Numbered from the stretch's first letter, positions 8,491-19,776 are shown. The stretch: DNA of 50,886 nucleotides from Deltaproteobacteria bacterium (GCA_005879535.1 VBKI01000072.1:1-50886); one strand, 5' to 3'. The notes: generated by a model from the sequence alone, not told the origin. Translations and numbers: made by a program.

Positions 8491-11162
8491 GAGAGCGTCC
8501 CGCCACCGTCGGCCGGTCCGGCATCGGCCGGTCCCGCGTCGGGTGGACCCGCATCGGGAGACCCGGCGTCGGGTGGACCCGCATCGGGAGGCCCGGCATC
8601 GGGCGTACCGCCGTCGGTACCGCCCGCGGCTCTGCTCCCGCTGACCGTGAAGTCGCGGAACCAGATGCCCGCCAGGTCCGTCCACATCCCCGCTGTTCCC
8701 GCCGCCGTGACGGCTGAGGCCGAGGAATCGTTCACGATCACTTTCGCTATGCCGTTCGCCGAGCCCACCAGCTTCACCGGGTTCGACCCGGTCACGGACA
8801 AACCGATGGTCGCCCACCATCCCAGGTCCGCAATCCCGCTCGGCGCTTGTCCGAGCACGGTCACGGTCGCGCCGTTGTGGCGCCTGACTTGCAGCGAGCC
8901 GTTTGCAAGCAGCGCGACGTCGTAGCGGTCGTTCGAGGACTGCTGGCGCAGGTCGAGCTCCGCTACCCCCGCCGAGAAATTGATGACCTGTGCAGACACG
9001 GTGCAGTCGGCGCAGGAGAGATTCTGCACCACCGCCTGGTCGCTGCCGTCCAGGTCCGATTCGGCCCGGGGAGTGGTCGCGCTGGTGTGCCACGATCCGG
9101 AAACGACACGCCAGTTGGACCCGAGGCCCGTAGCTCGGTTGAAGCCGTCGGAGAACAGGACTCCGGAACCGGCGTCGGGCGAGCCGGCATCGGGCGGGCC
9201 GGCATCGGGCGAGCCGGCATCGGGAGGTCCTGCATCGGGCGGCCCGGCGTCGGGAAGTCCTGCATCGGGCGTACCCGCATCGGGGGAACCGGCATCGGGC
9301 GTTCCGGCATCGGGGGAACCGGCATCGGGCGTTCCGCCGTCGGTCCCGCCAGCTGGCGCTCCCGTCACCGTGAATTTGACAAACCAGATTCCCGCGAGGT
9401 TGGTCCAGATCCCCGCCGTACCCGCCACGCGTATGGCGGATGGCGACGAATCGTTGACCACCAGCTTCGTCACGCCGTCCACCGACGCGACGAGGTTCAC
9501 CGGATTCGAGCCGGTCGCCGAGAGCGCGATGGTCGCCCACCAACCCAGATCCGGGATCCCGCTCGGCGCCTCGCCCAGCACGGTGACCGTTGCGCCGTTG
9601 TGCCGGCGGATCTGGAGGTTGCCGTTCGCCAGCAGCGCGACGTCGTATCGATCGTTCGAGGACTGCTGGCGCAGGTCGAGCTCCGCTACCCCCGCCGAGA
9701 AATTGATGACCTGCGCGGACACGCTGCAGTCGGCGCAGGAGAGACTCTGCACTACCGCCTGGTCGCTGCCGTCCAGGTCCGATTCGGCCCGCGGAGTGGT
9801 CGCGCTGGTGTGCCACGATCCGGAAACGACACGCCAGTTCGGGCCGAGCCCGGTGGTTCGCTTGAAGTCGTCGCTGAAGAGAATGCCGGATTGCGCAGGA
9901 GGAGGTCCCGCATCGGGAGTTCCGGCATCAGGCGCTCCGGCATCGGGCGTTCCGGCGTCGGGCGTCCCGGCGTCGGGGGCGGGGGGCGCGGCATTCGGCG
10001 TGGGTGCAAACGCGAGCGCGACGTTGCCGCTGCTGCTCGCGTCGGGTGTCTTCCCGTAAAAGCAGGGGATCCGGGGAACGGTATTCGGCAGGGTCTCGGC
10101 CGACGCCGGATATCCCTGGAAGCCGCCACTACCGTCCAGCAGGACGGGGCTCCCGAACGACCCGTTCGCAAGCACCCGGTAGAAGAACTGGTAGTTCGTG
10201 TTCGTGGACAGTACGCGGTTCCAGAAGATCACCAGGCTGCCGCCCACCCGCGTGATCGCGGGCTGCAGCGCCCAGTCCGCGGCGCTCTCCACCTGCGTCC
10301 GCCCGCTCCAGCTTCCGCTCCAGCGGCGATACCAGAGCTGACCGTTGACGTCCTTGTAGAGGAGGTACACGCCGCCGCCGCCGTCGCCGGCGGCGCTCAG
10401 CGCCGCGCCATGGTAGATGCCCTCGGGAAACACGGCCTGGCGCGCGCCCCAGGTCGAGACGGGATCGGTGTCCGTGCGCAGGCGCATGTAACCGGCCTCG
10501 ACCCCGTGCGTGCCGTAGATCAGCATGAGCTGATTTCCGGCTACCGGCAGGATGCGCCCACCGGGCCGGTCGGCGAAGGTATCGAGCGAAGGCTGCGCCT
10601 GGAACGTCGCGCCCCCGTCGCTGCTGACCGCCATCACCATCGTGAACGTGCCGTCGGCGTTCAGCCGCTGCGCCCAGACCCAGAGCCGTCCCAAGGAATC
10701 GCGCGCGAGCTCCGCGCGCAGATACGCCGTTGCGCTGGAGGTCGAGTCGAAGACCTTGACCGCCGTCTGCGACCCCCAGTCCGCGTTGCCGTTCCATCGC
10801 CACCACTGGAAGTACACGTCGTGCGCCGTCGAGCCCGAGAGCGTCGGCCCTTCCCAGGAATAGACCAGCGCGACGTCCATCCCGACGGCGAGCAGATCCG
10901 GCGTATCGCGCTCGCAGCAAACGTCCTGGACCGGGGCGTACCAGCGCCAGGTCTGCGCTTCGTCCGTGCTCCGGTACATCGAGAGCCAGTGCCCACTTGC
11001 GCCGTCCTGCTGCACGGCCAGGAGCCAGGTGGCGGGGGCGCCGTTCTGAGGATCGAGCCGCACCAGGTGTCGCTGGGCCGGCAGCGTCAGGGCGTTTCCA
11101 CCGCCGGCGGCCAGGACGTTTTGCGGCGCCGCAATCAACAGCGCCGCCGCTAGTGCGACCAT
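7467..11162 (-). CDS. Large secreted multidomain BNR-repeat protein with PDAG linkers
   Basis: Secreted protein of 1231 residues with an N-terminal signal peptide (hydrophobic MVALAAALLIAAPQNVLAAG). The first 390 residues form a sialidase-like BNR region with Asp-boxes (YRSTDEAQTW, SSDGGATF). Next come two closely similar domains of about 180 residues, each opening with GxLFSDxFxRxTGLGxNWR, as in laminin-G/concanavalin-like modules. The C-terminal 340 residues are a BNR domain paralogous to the whole neighbouring lipoprotein. The domains are joined by PDAG-repeat linkers (SPDAGTPDAG type), which are common in Myxococcota surface proteins. The ATG at 11162 follows a GGAGGGGGGA ribosome site. 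Expected location is extracellular or cell-surface; a glycan-binding role is possible but not shown by sequence. Confidence 0.86.
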   Translation of the reverse strand: MVALAAALLIAAPQNVLAAGGGNALTLPAQRHLVRLDPQNGAPATWLLAVQQDGASGHWLSMYRSTDEAQTWRWYAPVQDVCCERDTPDLLAVGMDVALVYSWEGPTLSGSTAHDVYFQWWRWNGNADWGSQTAVKVFDSTSSATAYLRAELARDSLGRLWVWAQRLNADGTFTMVMAVSSDGGATFQAQPSLDTFADRPGGRILPVAGNQLMLIYGTHGVEAGYMRLRTDTDPVSTWGARQAVFPEGIYHGAALSAAGDGGGGVYLLYKDVNGQLWYRRWSGSWSGRTQVESAADWALQPAITRVGGSLVIFWNRVLSTNTNYQFFYRVLANGSFGSPVLLDGSGGFQGYPASAETLPNTVPRIPCFYGKTPDASSSGNVALAFAPTPNAAPPAPDAGTPDAGTPDAGAPDAGTPDAGPPPAQSGILFSDDFKRTTGLGPNWRVVSGSWHTSATTPRAESDLDGSDQAVVQSLSCADCSVSAQVINFSAGVAELDLRQQSSNDRYDVALLANGNLQIRRHNGATVTVLGEAPSGIPDLGWWATIALSATGSNPVNLVASVDGVTKLVVNDSSPSAIRVAGTAGIWTNLAGIWFVKFTVTGAPAGGTDGGTPDAGSPDAGTPDAGSPDAGTPDAGLPDAGPPDAGPPDAGSPDAGPPDAGSPDAGSGVLFSDGFNRATGLGSNWRVVSGSWHTSATTPRAESDLDGSDQAVVQNLSCADCTVSAQVINFSAGVAELDLRQQSSNDRYDVALLANGSLQVRRHNGATVTVLGQAPSGIADLGWWATIGLSVTGSNPVKLVGSANGIAKVIVNDSSASAVTAAGTAGMWTDLAGIWFRDFTVSGSRAAGGTDGGTPDAGPPDAGPPDAGSPDAGPPDAGPADAGPADGGGTLSATVTYTETGFDLMAVDRSGTAYGVNLNAPESQVWTTVDGRSWTRRGGTANGASFWMMTPLSDNTLIADVVTSSGHALARSTDHGVTWTQVLNTGVYRTLTPHSFAELDGVVFFIEYQVFTTASTPIRLWKSLDRGATWSVQFTFQGHRHAHGLMPDPARHALFAFFGDFDNQSGLFRSTDGGASWRMIIGNTQAGDIVDGVVLSDGSFLCGQDISYRGSIPDTPQIARVALDGTETDYQQLPTASYSTHAISAGGYVVGATYETSNDISPPGWTRGSLWGSGDAIRWQKLLDVPQLDPNDDVRTDVYWELATGELVVSVRNASGFGPGGRGYMLLHTTRQ
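8505..8625 (-). repeat. PDAG-encoding minisatellite, linker before the C-terminal BNR domain
   Basis: Short direct repeats with a 9/18-base rhythm (on the plus strand, GCATCGGG units alternating with GGACCC, GACCC or GGCCC variants) encode repeated PDAGxPDAG on the minus strand. Confidence 0.8.
8640..9164 (-). repeat. Internal direct repeat, copy B of the LamG-like domain
   Basis: This matches 9363-9887 at a constant offset of 723 bases, with long identical runs, for example GTTCGAGGACTGCTGGCG at 8931 and 9654. The high DNA identity points to a recent duplication or to gene conversion. Confidence 0.88.
9165..9345 (-). repeat. PDAG-encoding minisatellite, linker between the duplicated domains
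   Basis: About twenty tandem 9-base-rhythm units built around GCATCGGGC encode alternating SPDAG, TPDAG, PPDAG and LPDAG in the minus-strand protein. The number of units is likely to vary between strains by slippage. Confidence 0.85.
9363..9887 (-). repeat. Internal direct repeat, copy A of the LamG-like domain
   Basis: This is the partner of 8640-9164 at a 723-base offset. It encodes the first of the two near-identical modules of the large BNR protein. Confidence 0.88.
9908..9988 (-). repeat. PDAG-encoding minisatellite, linker after the N-terminal BNR domain
   Basis: A shorter run of the same 9-base-rhythm repeat encodes PDAGTPDAGAPDAGTPDAG in the minus-strand protein, between the N-terminal domain and the first duplicated module. 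Confidence 0.8.
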
Positions 11163-11248
11163 TCCCCCCTCCAGTGCCGAGGGAAATGTAGGGATTCGAA
11201 CGGAAACTGCAGCGGCCGCACGGAGGGCGACCGACTCCCGGCGCCTGG

Positions 11249-13750
<2,502 letters not shown>

Positions 13751-13795
13751 GGCTATGCCTCCACTGGCAAAGCTGTACACCGGTGCTGCAGCGCG

Positions 13796-15070
13796 CTATC
13801 GCGGGGAGGCCATCGCGGACTGAACGAGGTGTTCGATTCTGGTCAGCGCTTCCTCGAGCTGCGACTGGGGGGCGCCGAACGAGAAGCGCGTGTAACTGCG
13901 GAACCTCGAGGCGCGCCGGCTGCGGCGCTTTCCCGGGTTCACGTCGAAGAACTCGCCGGGCACCGTGATCACTTTCCTCTCCAGCGACGCTCTGAAGAAG
14001 CCCATGCCGTCATTGAGCGGCGCCGGGAGCCCGGCGAGGTTGCCCCACACGTAGAAGGTGCCGTCCGGCGCCCGATCGGCCCGGATGCCCATGCGCTCGA
14101 GGCGCTGGATCATGCGGTCGCGCTTCTCGCGGAACGTGGCGTTGATCGCGAGCGTCTCTTTCTGCACCACCTCTTCGCTGAGCAGCGGGATGGCCGCGCG
14201 CTGGAGCGGCCGCGATCCGCCCCCGTCGAGGAATGAGCCGGCGCTGGCGACCGCTTCGATCACCTTCTCCGGACCGACCGTCCAGGTGACGCGCCAGCCC
14301 GGATACCGCCAGTTCTTCGTCAGCCCGTCGAAGATGATCACCGGGTCCCGATTGACGTCCTCGACGTAACGGGCGGCGCTCTCGATGGGGAGCTGGCCGG
14401 GCCGTCCCGTCCACACGTAGTGGGAGTAGAACTCGTCGATCAAGAGGGAGCAGTCCAGCTCGCGCGCCGTTCGCACCCAGCGTGACAGCTCGTCGCCTTG
14501 CACGAGCTTGCCGGTGGGATTGCACGGATTGCTCATCAGCAGCGCCGAGAGGCCGCGACCCTGGATCTCCTTGCGCAGGTCGTCCGCGGTGAACGCGTAC
14601 CCGCGCTCGCCTTCGAGGAGGATGGGAATGGCGGTGAACGCCTTGAAGACGTCCAGCAGCTCCTCGTACGCCGTGTAATCGGGCAGGAAGTGGCCGAGGT
14701 TCACGTGGCCGAGCGATGCCGCGGCCCGGGTGAGAGCGGCGCGGCCGCCGCCACAGATGCTCACGTTCTCGGCGCTGTACTGCGAGCCCATCCCTTTGCG
14801 AAACAGGCGGTTGTAGAGCGCTGCGACCGACTCGCGCAGTTCCCAGATGCCCGGGACCGGGGCGTATTCCTGATCGTCGACGCGCACGCCGACTTCCTTC
14901 ACCCGGGGCGGCGCGCCGGGCAGCGGGCCGGTCTCCGGTTGCCCCTGGCCGAGGTTGCACCAGGAAGGGTCCGCGCTGCGGTACCCGAGCTTGTGCGCCT
15001 CGGAGGTGACGTAGATGACGCCGGTGCGTGGCACCGCGCGAAACGCGGGGATGACGACTTCGTCGCTCAC
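13796..15070 (-). CDS. Class I/II (fold type I) PLP-dependent aminotransferase
   Basis: A 424-residue aminotransferase of the aspartate-aminotransferase superfamily. Visible PLP-site residues are Asn181 (SNPCNPTGK), Asp212 (LIDEFYSHY), the Schiff-base Lys252 (DGLTKNWRYPGWR) and the substrate-carboxylate Arg of the C-terminal part. The N-terminus contains NLGQGQPETG, as in the AspC/AlaT-like group. The exact amino donor is not predictable. The likely start is GTG 15070 (MSDEVVIPAF); a TTG further upstream would add 15 residues that look non-homologous. No clear ribosome site is visible. It is followed by the PEP synthase gene on the same strand after 45 bases. Confidence 0.9.
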   Translation of the reverse strand: MSDEVVIPAFRAVPRTGVIYVTSEAHKLGYRSADPSWCNLGQGQPETGPLPGAPPRVKEVGVRVDDQEYAPVPGIWELRESVAALYNRLFRKGMGSQYSAENVSICGGGRAALTRAAASLGHVNLGHFLPDYTAYEELLDVFKAFTAIPILLEGERGYAFTADDLRKEIQGRGLSALLMSNPCNPTGKLVQGDELSRWVRTARELDCSLLIDEFYSHYVWTGRPGQLPIESAARYVEDVNRDPVIIFDGLTKNWRYPGWRVTWTVGPEKVIEAVASAGSFLDGGGSRPLQRAAIPLLSEEVVQKETLAINATFREKRDRMIQRLERMGIRADRAPDGTFYVWGNLAGLPAPLNDGMGFFRASLERKVITVPGEFFDVNPGKRRSRRASRFRSYTRFSFGAPQSQLEEALTRIEHLVQSAMASPR

Positions 15071-15116
15071 GCCGTGAGCGTAACACGCCAACCGGAGACA
15101 TCGACTTTGGTGCAAA

Positions 15117-17633
15117 TCACCGCTTGTAACGGGGGAGTCGCAGGCCTTGCGTCAGCGCGGGCGCGAACAAGTCGCCCATTTCCCGCAGACGCGACGGCAT
15201 CGTCCTCAGATTGAACTGCTTCGGATCGAGGCCCGGCTTGACCTCGCTCCAAAGCAGCGGTGTGGAGACGGCCGCGCCCGCCACTCCGCGCAAGGAGTAC
15301 GCCGCCACCACCGTCTTGCCGTACGCGTTCTGCATGCAGTCGAAGTAGAGCCGCCCGCGCCGCGCGGCGAGGGACCGCTCGAGGGTGACGTTCTTCAGCT
15401 GCCTCGCCACCGTATCCCCCACCTGCAGCGCGAACGACTCGGCGTCTTCGTACGTGTGCCCCTTCGCCAGGGGGACGAAGATGTGCAGCCCGCGCTTTCC
15501 GGTGGTCTTGGGGATGCTCGGAAGTCCAAGCCGCTCGAACATTCCGTGCAAGACCTGCGCAACCTCGACCGCCTGCTCGATCGTCTCCCCTTCCGCCGGA
15601 TCGAGGTCGAACACGACCCAGTCCGGCTGGGTCAGGCTCTGCGCGCGGGAATGCCAGGCGTGGATCTCGAGCACGGAATTCTGCGCCAGCCAGCGCAGCG
15701 CGCGTGGGCTGTCCACGACGAGATGGCGGACCGCCCCTTTCTTCGTACGCGCGGGAGTCTCGACGGTGTGCATCCAGTCTTCGGCCATCGCGCCGACGTC
15801 CTGCTGGAACCAGCTCGCTTTCTCGATGCCCTGGTTCCAGTGGACGAGCGTCAGCGGACGGTCCTCGACAGCCGCCAGCAGCACCGGAGAGACCGCTTCG
15901 TAGTACGCGGCCACGTCCGCCTTCGTGATCCGGTCCTTCGGGTAGAGCAGGCGGTCGGGATTCGTCAGCTTCTGCTCGGGTTGCGCCGCAGGAGGCGGGA
16001 CCTTTCTCGGAGCGTCGATCTTTCGCTTCGGCGCCTCCGGCACCGGCGCCGGTTTTTCGCGGATGCACTCCTCCGGCTTCTTGTCCGCACGAAGGCCCTG
16101 GAACGCCGGATGGCGCAGCTTCCCGTCGTGCGTCCATTCGGTGAAGCGCACTTGCGCGACCAGGCGCGGCTCGACCCAATGCGCGTCTCGCAGCCGCGGA
16201 GCGCCCCGCGCCGGCGAGGTCTGCCGCTCGTCGCCGGCGAGCTGCTTCTGCAACTCCCTCCGCTGCTTCGAGGAGAAGCCGGTTCCCACTTTGCCGGCGA
16301 ACTCGTACCCACCCTTCCCGTCCGCGACCGCCAGCAAGAGTGCGCCCAGCGACCCCGACGCGTTGCCCTTGCCCGGCGTCCATCCCACGATCGCCAGCTC
16401 TTGCGTCGCCTGCGCCTTGAGCTTCAGCCATTCGCGCGAGCGGCCCTTTTCATAGACGGAGCGACGCGCCTTGAGGATCAGCCCTTCCAGCCCGCGCTCC
16501 CGCATCCGCTCCAGCGCTTCGTTGACGTCGCCCGGCACCTCTTCAGCCAGCCGCACCTCGGGCGGAGCGTTGGAGAGGACGCTGCGCAGCAGGTCTCGCC
16601 GTTCCTCCAATGGGCGGCCGCGCAAGTCCTCTCCGTCGAGCCGCAGCAGGTCGAAAGCGAACAGCACGGCCTCGTCCACACGGCCCTGCTGGATGAGCTC
16701 GAACCGCGGTACGCCCTGCGGGTCGAGAACGCAGACCTCGCCGTCGATCACGGCGTCGCCGACGACGATGCGCGCGAGCGCCCGCGCGATCCGCGGGAAC
16801 CGCTCGCTCAGATCGAGAGCGTTGCGCGTCCACATCGCCACCCGGCCGTTCGACAGCGCGCAGAGCGCCCGATAGCCGTCGTACTTCACCTCCGCGTGCC
16901 AATCGCCCGCCGGCGCCGCATCGACGAGCGTCGCGAGCATCGGCGGCAGGTACCCGCGCAGGATCGCGTCGGGCGCCGCTCGCGGCGCGCGCAGCTTCCC
17001 GCTCCGTTCGGGACCGCGCGTGGCAACCCGGCCGCTCACCACCGACTCCGGCCGCTCCGCCACGACGTCATACGCCGGGTTCTCCTTGCCATCCTTCGCC
17101 TTGAACATCAGCCACTGCGCCTTGCCGGGTGCGTCGCCGTGGGTGCGCACCAGGTGCCACTGTCCCTGCAGCTTCTTGCCGTGGAACTCGACGACGATGT
17201 GGCCTTTCTTCCGCTGCTCGGAAAGCTTTCCTGGCGGAACCGAGTCGCAGGTGCCGTTGTCCCAGATCAGCGAATCGCCGGCCCCGTATTCGCCGTCCGG
17301 GATCCGCCCTTCGAAGCTGCCGTACTCGAGGGGATGATCCTCGGTCTGGATGGCAAGGCGCTTGATCGCCGGGTCGTAGCTGGGCCCCTTCGGCACCGAC
17401 CACGATGCGAGCGCGCCGTCCATCTCCAGGCGGACGTCGTAGTGGAGCCGCGTGGCGTCATGCTTGTGCACGACGAAGGTGGGCTCGGGGTGCGGGACGA
17501 CCGCGCCCGGCGGGGGCTCCGGCGTCACGGCGAAGTCGCGCCTCGCCTCGTATTCGGGGAGCTTCTTTCTCAACGCAGCGCCCCGCGGGCGTGCCGCCGT
17601 GCGCTTGCCGGACGAGCTGCGTGCGCGAGGCAT
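15117..17633 (-). CDS. ligD: Multifunctional DNA ligase D (NHEJ), order PE-LIG-POL
   Basis: Non-homologous end-joining enzyme of 838 residues. The 3'-phosphoesterase domain comes first (about residues 40-190; HKHDATRLHYDVRLE and HPLEYGSFEGRIPDGEYG). It is followed by the ATP-dependent ligase domain with nucleotidyl Lys250 in EVKYDGYRA and later EGLILKARRSVYEKGR. The polymerase/primase domain is last (about 545-838; LTNPDRLLYP, metal-binding FDLDP, TTGKRGLHIFVPL). The start is the ATG at 17633 (MPRARSSSGK), giving a basic Arg-rich N-terminal tail. LigD normally acts with Ku, but no ku gene lies in this window. The domain order differs from the mycobacterial POL-PE-LIG arrangement and resembles the Pseudomonas-like set with PE first. 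Confidence 0.95.
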   Translation of the reverse strand: MPRARSSSGKRTAARPRGAALRKKLPEYEARRDFAVTPEPPPGAVVPHPEPTFVVHKHDATRLHYDVRLEMDGALASWSVPKGPSYDPAIKRLAIQTEDHPLEYGSFEGRIPDGEYGAGDSLIWDNGTCDSVPPGKLSEQRKKGHIVVEFHGKKLQGQWHLVRTHGDAPGKAQWLMFKAKDGKENPAYDVVAERPESVVSGRVATRGPERSGKLRAPRAAPDAILRGYLPPMLATLVDAAPAGDWHAEVKYDGYRALCALSNGRVAMWTRNALDLSERFPRIARALARIVVGDAVIDGEVCVLDPQGVPRFELIQQGRVDEAVLFAFDLLRLDGEDLRGRPLEERRDLLRSVLSNAPPEVRLAEEVPGDVNEALERMRERGLEGLILKARRSVYEKGRSREWLKLKAQATQELAIVGWTPGKGNASGSLGALLLAVADGKGGYEFAGKVGTGFSSKQRRELQKQLAGDERQTSPARGAPRLRDAHWVEPRLVAQVRFTEWTHDGKLRHPAFQGLRADKKPEECIREKPAPVPEAPKRKIDAPRKVPPPAAQPEQKLTNPDRLLYPKDRITKADVAAYYEAVSPVLLAAVEDRPLTLVHWNQGIEKASWFQQDVGAMAEDWMHTVETPARTKKGAVRHLVVDSPRALRWLAQNSVLEIHAWHSRAQSLTQPDWVVFDLDPAEGETIEQAVEVAQVLHGMFERLGLPSIPKTTGKRGLHIFVPLAKGHTYEDAESFALQVGDTVARQLKNVTLERSLAARRGRLYFDCMQNAYGKTVVAAYSLRGVAGAAVSTPLLWSEVKPGLDPKQFNLRTMPSRLREMGDLFAPALTQGLRLPRYKR

Positions 17634-17653
17634 GTGCGTACGGTCGGCATGGG

Positions 17654-17977
17654 TCAGCGCGGCGGGTAGTCCAGCTCGACGTCGAGTTGCTCGTCGCCGC
17701 GGGCGCCGTCGATGCGCATTTCCACTCGCGCGGTCTCGCGCGGCCGCAGCGTCGCCTTCTCGCCTCGCAGCAACGGGGCCCCGCCCCCTCGTGGCCGCAG
17801 GCGGAAATTCACCTGGATCGCGCCTTCGCCCCAGCCGATATTGCGGATCGTCGCCTCGGCCACTGGTCCGCGCATGCGCGCCGACAGGAGCTGCGGCCGC
17901 GGACCCGAGCAGCCGCGCACCCAAGCCAATCCGGCGACGAGGACGACCGTCAACGACGTGAAGAGCGCGCGCTTCAT
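17654..17977 (-). CDS. Small exported or membrane-anchored protein of unknown function
   Basis: A 107-residue protein starting at the ATG 17977, which overlaps the stop of the upstream membrane-protein gene (ATGA). Residues 1-20 form a hydrophobic signal or anchor (MKRALFTSLTVVLVAGLAW) followed by RGCSG. The rest is Arg-rich with alternating hydrophobic strands (EATIRNIGWGEGAIQVNFRL, LDVELDYP), suggesting a small beta-sandwich such as an Ig-like or CARDB-like module in the periplasm. I do not recognise a family. It is probably co-translated with the 314-residue membrane protein. The GC sequence does not offer a better start. Confidence 0.7.
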   Translation of the reverse strand: MKRALFTSLTVVLVAGLAWVRGCSGPRPQLLSARMRGPVAEATIRNIGWGEGAIQVNFRLRPRGGGAPLLRGEKATLRPRETARVEMRIDGARGDEQLDVELDYPPR

Positions 17978-18918
17978 CCCGGGACCCACGGTTTGTCGAG
18001 GACGAAGAGGACGATCACCGCCAGCGTCAGGAGCACCATCAGCGTCGCGAAGCCCATCGTGGCCACCGGATCCGCCCGCTTCGCGGAGCGTCCCAGGCTG
18101 ACGAAGCCGAGAGGCTCGGGGATCACCGGCAGCTTGTGCTCGGCTTGATACTCCCAGTCGGGGAGCAGCGCCTCGTCGAGGAGCGCGGGGGTGATCTTCG
18201 CGAGCCGGCGCGCGACTTCCTCGCAGTGCTCGGCAGTGAGCATCACGCAGGGCCAGAGCGGAGGCGCGCCGAGCTGCCGCTGGAGCGCGCGCGCGAATCC
18301 CACCTGGGCGAGGAATTTCTCACCCTCGTCGTCGTCGAGCTGTCCCCAGACGACGATGGGGATCTCTTCGCCGGTGACTTCCTCGATCTGCCGGACGAAA
18401 TAGGCGATCAGGTCGGCCGAGCCCGACGCGGTCTCGATGTGACGCACGCGCGCTCCGTCGATCTCCAGGGCGCCGTAGTATCCCGCCTCGTCGGACAGGT
18501 CGAAGCGCAACGGCGCTCCATCAGTGCGGTCCAACACCTTCGCCAGCGCAGCCCAGGGTCCGTCTGCCCTGGCGTCCAGCTTGCCGAGTTGCCGGCGTCG
18601 CTCGGCGACGGGTTCGCGCGCAGACCGGCGGCGCAAAGCGTAGAAGCCGAGCCGCGCCGCCCCGAGCGCGCCGCTCGCGCTGATCGTCGCCAGGTACGCG
18701 TACAGGACGAGCAGGAAGAGAATGGTCAGCGTCTCGACGTTGCTGCGCTGCGCGAGCGTGACGAAGAGCTTGCCGTAGATCGCGAGCACGACGACGCCGG
18801 CCACCGAGGCGCAGAAGAGCACGGCATACGTCGCCGCCAGGATCTGGACGCGGCGCGCGTAGTCCTCGGCGGAATCGGCGCCCGGCTCCGTGATGAGCCG
18901 CTTCAACAACCCCCGCAC
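17974..18918 (-). CDS. Uncharacterised membrane protein with two N-terminal and one C-terminal helix
   Basis: A 314-residue protein with hydrophobic helices at about residues 28-50 (ATYAVLFCASVAGVVVLAIYG) and 62-90 (LTILFLLVLYAYLATISASG), a soluble middle of about 190 residues, and a C-terminal helix (ATMGFATLMVLLTLAVIVLF). This resembles a GIDE/BAM-E3-like or general M48-flanking topology, but I cannot assign a family. The middle holds GEEIPIVVWGQLDDDEGEKF and an acidic LSDEAGYYGALEI. The ATG at 18918 lies 10 bases from the start region of nothing else on this strand; the downstream gene begins inside its stop. It and the 107-residue protein probably act together at the inner membrane. Confidence 0.75.
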   Translation of the reverse strand: MRGLLKRLITEPGADSAEDYARRVQILAATYAVLFCASVAGVVVLAIYGKLFVTLAQRSNVETLTILFLLVLYAYLATISASGALGAARLGFYALRRRSAREPVAERRRQLGKLDARADGPWAALAKVLDRTDGAPLRFDLSDEAGYYGALEIDGARVRHIETASGSADLIAYFVRQIEEVTGEEIPIVVWGQLDDDEGEKFLAQVGFARALQRQLGAPPLWPCVMLTAEHCEEVARRLAKITPALLDEALLPDWEYQAEHKLPVIPEPLGFVSLGRSAKRADPVATMGFATLMVLLTLAVIVLFVLDKPWVPG

Positions 18919-18928
18919 CGGGGAACAT

Positions 18929-19768
18929 CTACCCTAGAAAGGAGACGAGGAGCTCATTCACCCTCTCGGGAGCGTCCGCTTGTACCCAGTGGGTCGCCGA
19001 CGCAATCCGCTCCAGCCGGAAGCGCGGAACCCAGCGCCGGTCCGGCTCCGCAAGCTCGCTTCCCAGCCAGCGATCGCGATCGCCCCAGATGATCAGCGTT
19101 TCCGCGGCGACGGGTCTCCAGCGCGGGCTGCGGTACCGCGCCGCGGCCCGGTAGTAATCGATCGGCCCGGTGCGATCTCCGACCGCAGCAATCATCGTTT
19201 CGATGTCCGCGGCGTCGTAGGCGTCCCTGCGCGCGGGCGTGTACCGGAACAGCGACCGCAGGCGCCGCGGCGTCATGAATCGCTCGGGCAGCAACGGAAG
19301 CTGGAAGAAGTACATGTACCAGCTCTTCCGCAGCTGCCTTGCCGTGCGCAAGCCCCGACTCATCTGCTGCGGGTGCGGGACGTTGAGGATGGCGAGCTTG
19401 CGCACGCGGTCCGGCTCCGACATCGCGACGTGCCAGGCGATGTGGCCTCCCCAGTCGTGACCCACCAGATCGGCGCGCTCGCGTCCAAGGCTGGAGAGCA
19501 ACCCCGTCACGTCGCGCGCGAGCCGCTCGACGCGGTAGGCGCCGACGGCGCGCGGCTTGTCCGAGCCGCCATATCCGCGCAGGTCCGGAGCGACGGCGCG
19601 GAATCCCGCGGCCGCAAGAGCGGGGAGCTGATGCCGCCAGGAGATCCAGCATTCGGGAAATCCGTGCAACAGAACGACCAGGGGGCCGTCGCGCGGTCCG
19701 GTGGCCGCGCAGTGCAACCGCACCTCTCCGGCGTTCGCGGTGAAGTGCTCGACGCCCGAAGGAGGCAC
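18929..19768 (-). CDS. Alpha/beta hydrolase, epoxide-hydrolase-like
   Basis: A 279-residue hydrolase with the full catalytic machinery: oxyanion motif HGFPE (residues 35-39), nucleophile Asp105 in GHDWGG, acid Asp232 (or Asp230) in IIWGDRD, and catalytic His260 in ATHW. Asp rather than Ser as nucleophile, the lid tyrosines (SWYMYFFQLPLLPE near 149-162, DYYR near 204-207) and the WISWRHQLPAL segment are the pattern of soluble epoxide hydrolases and haloalkane dehalogenases. The HGFP and lid Tyr favour epoxide hydrolase. It is cytoplasmic by appearance with no signal peptide. It lies just after the 74-residue coupled gene of the molybdenum oxidoreductase operon, so a shared operon is possible. 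Confidence 0.88.
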   Translation of the reverse strand: MPPSGVEHFTANAGEVRLHCAATGPRDGPLVVLLHGFPECWISWRHQLPALAAAGFRAVAPDLRGYGGSDKPRAVGAYRVERLARDVTGLLSSLGRERADLVGHDWGGHIAWHVAMSEPDRVRKLAILNVPHPQQMSRGLRTARQLRKSWYMYFFQLPLLPERFMTPRRLRSLFRYTPARRDAYDAADIETMIAAVGDRTGPIDYYRAAARYRSPRWRPVAAETLIIWGDRDRWLGSELAEPDRRWVPRFRLERIASATHWVQADAPERVNELLVSFLG

Positions 19769-19776
19769 GGCCCCGA

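Noticed and set aside
9165-9345. CRISPR-like array of short repeats
   Set aside because: The 9-base-rhythm units are contiguous without unique spacers, stay in frame and encode PDAG linkers.
8847-11153. Long plus-strand frame opposite the large BNR protein, with Gly-Ile-Gly-Arg repeats
   Set aside because: The repeats are only the antisense reading of the PDAG minisatellite; the minus-strand frame has a signal peptide and Asp-boxes.
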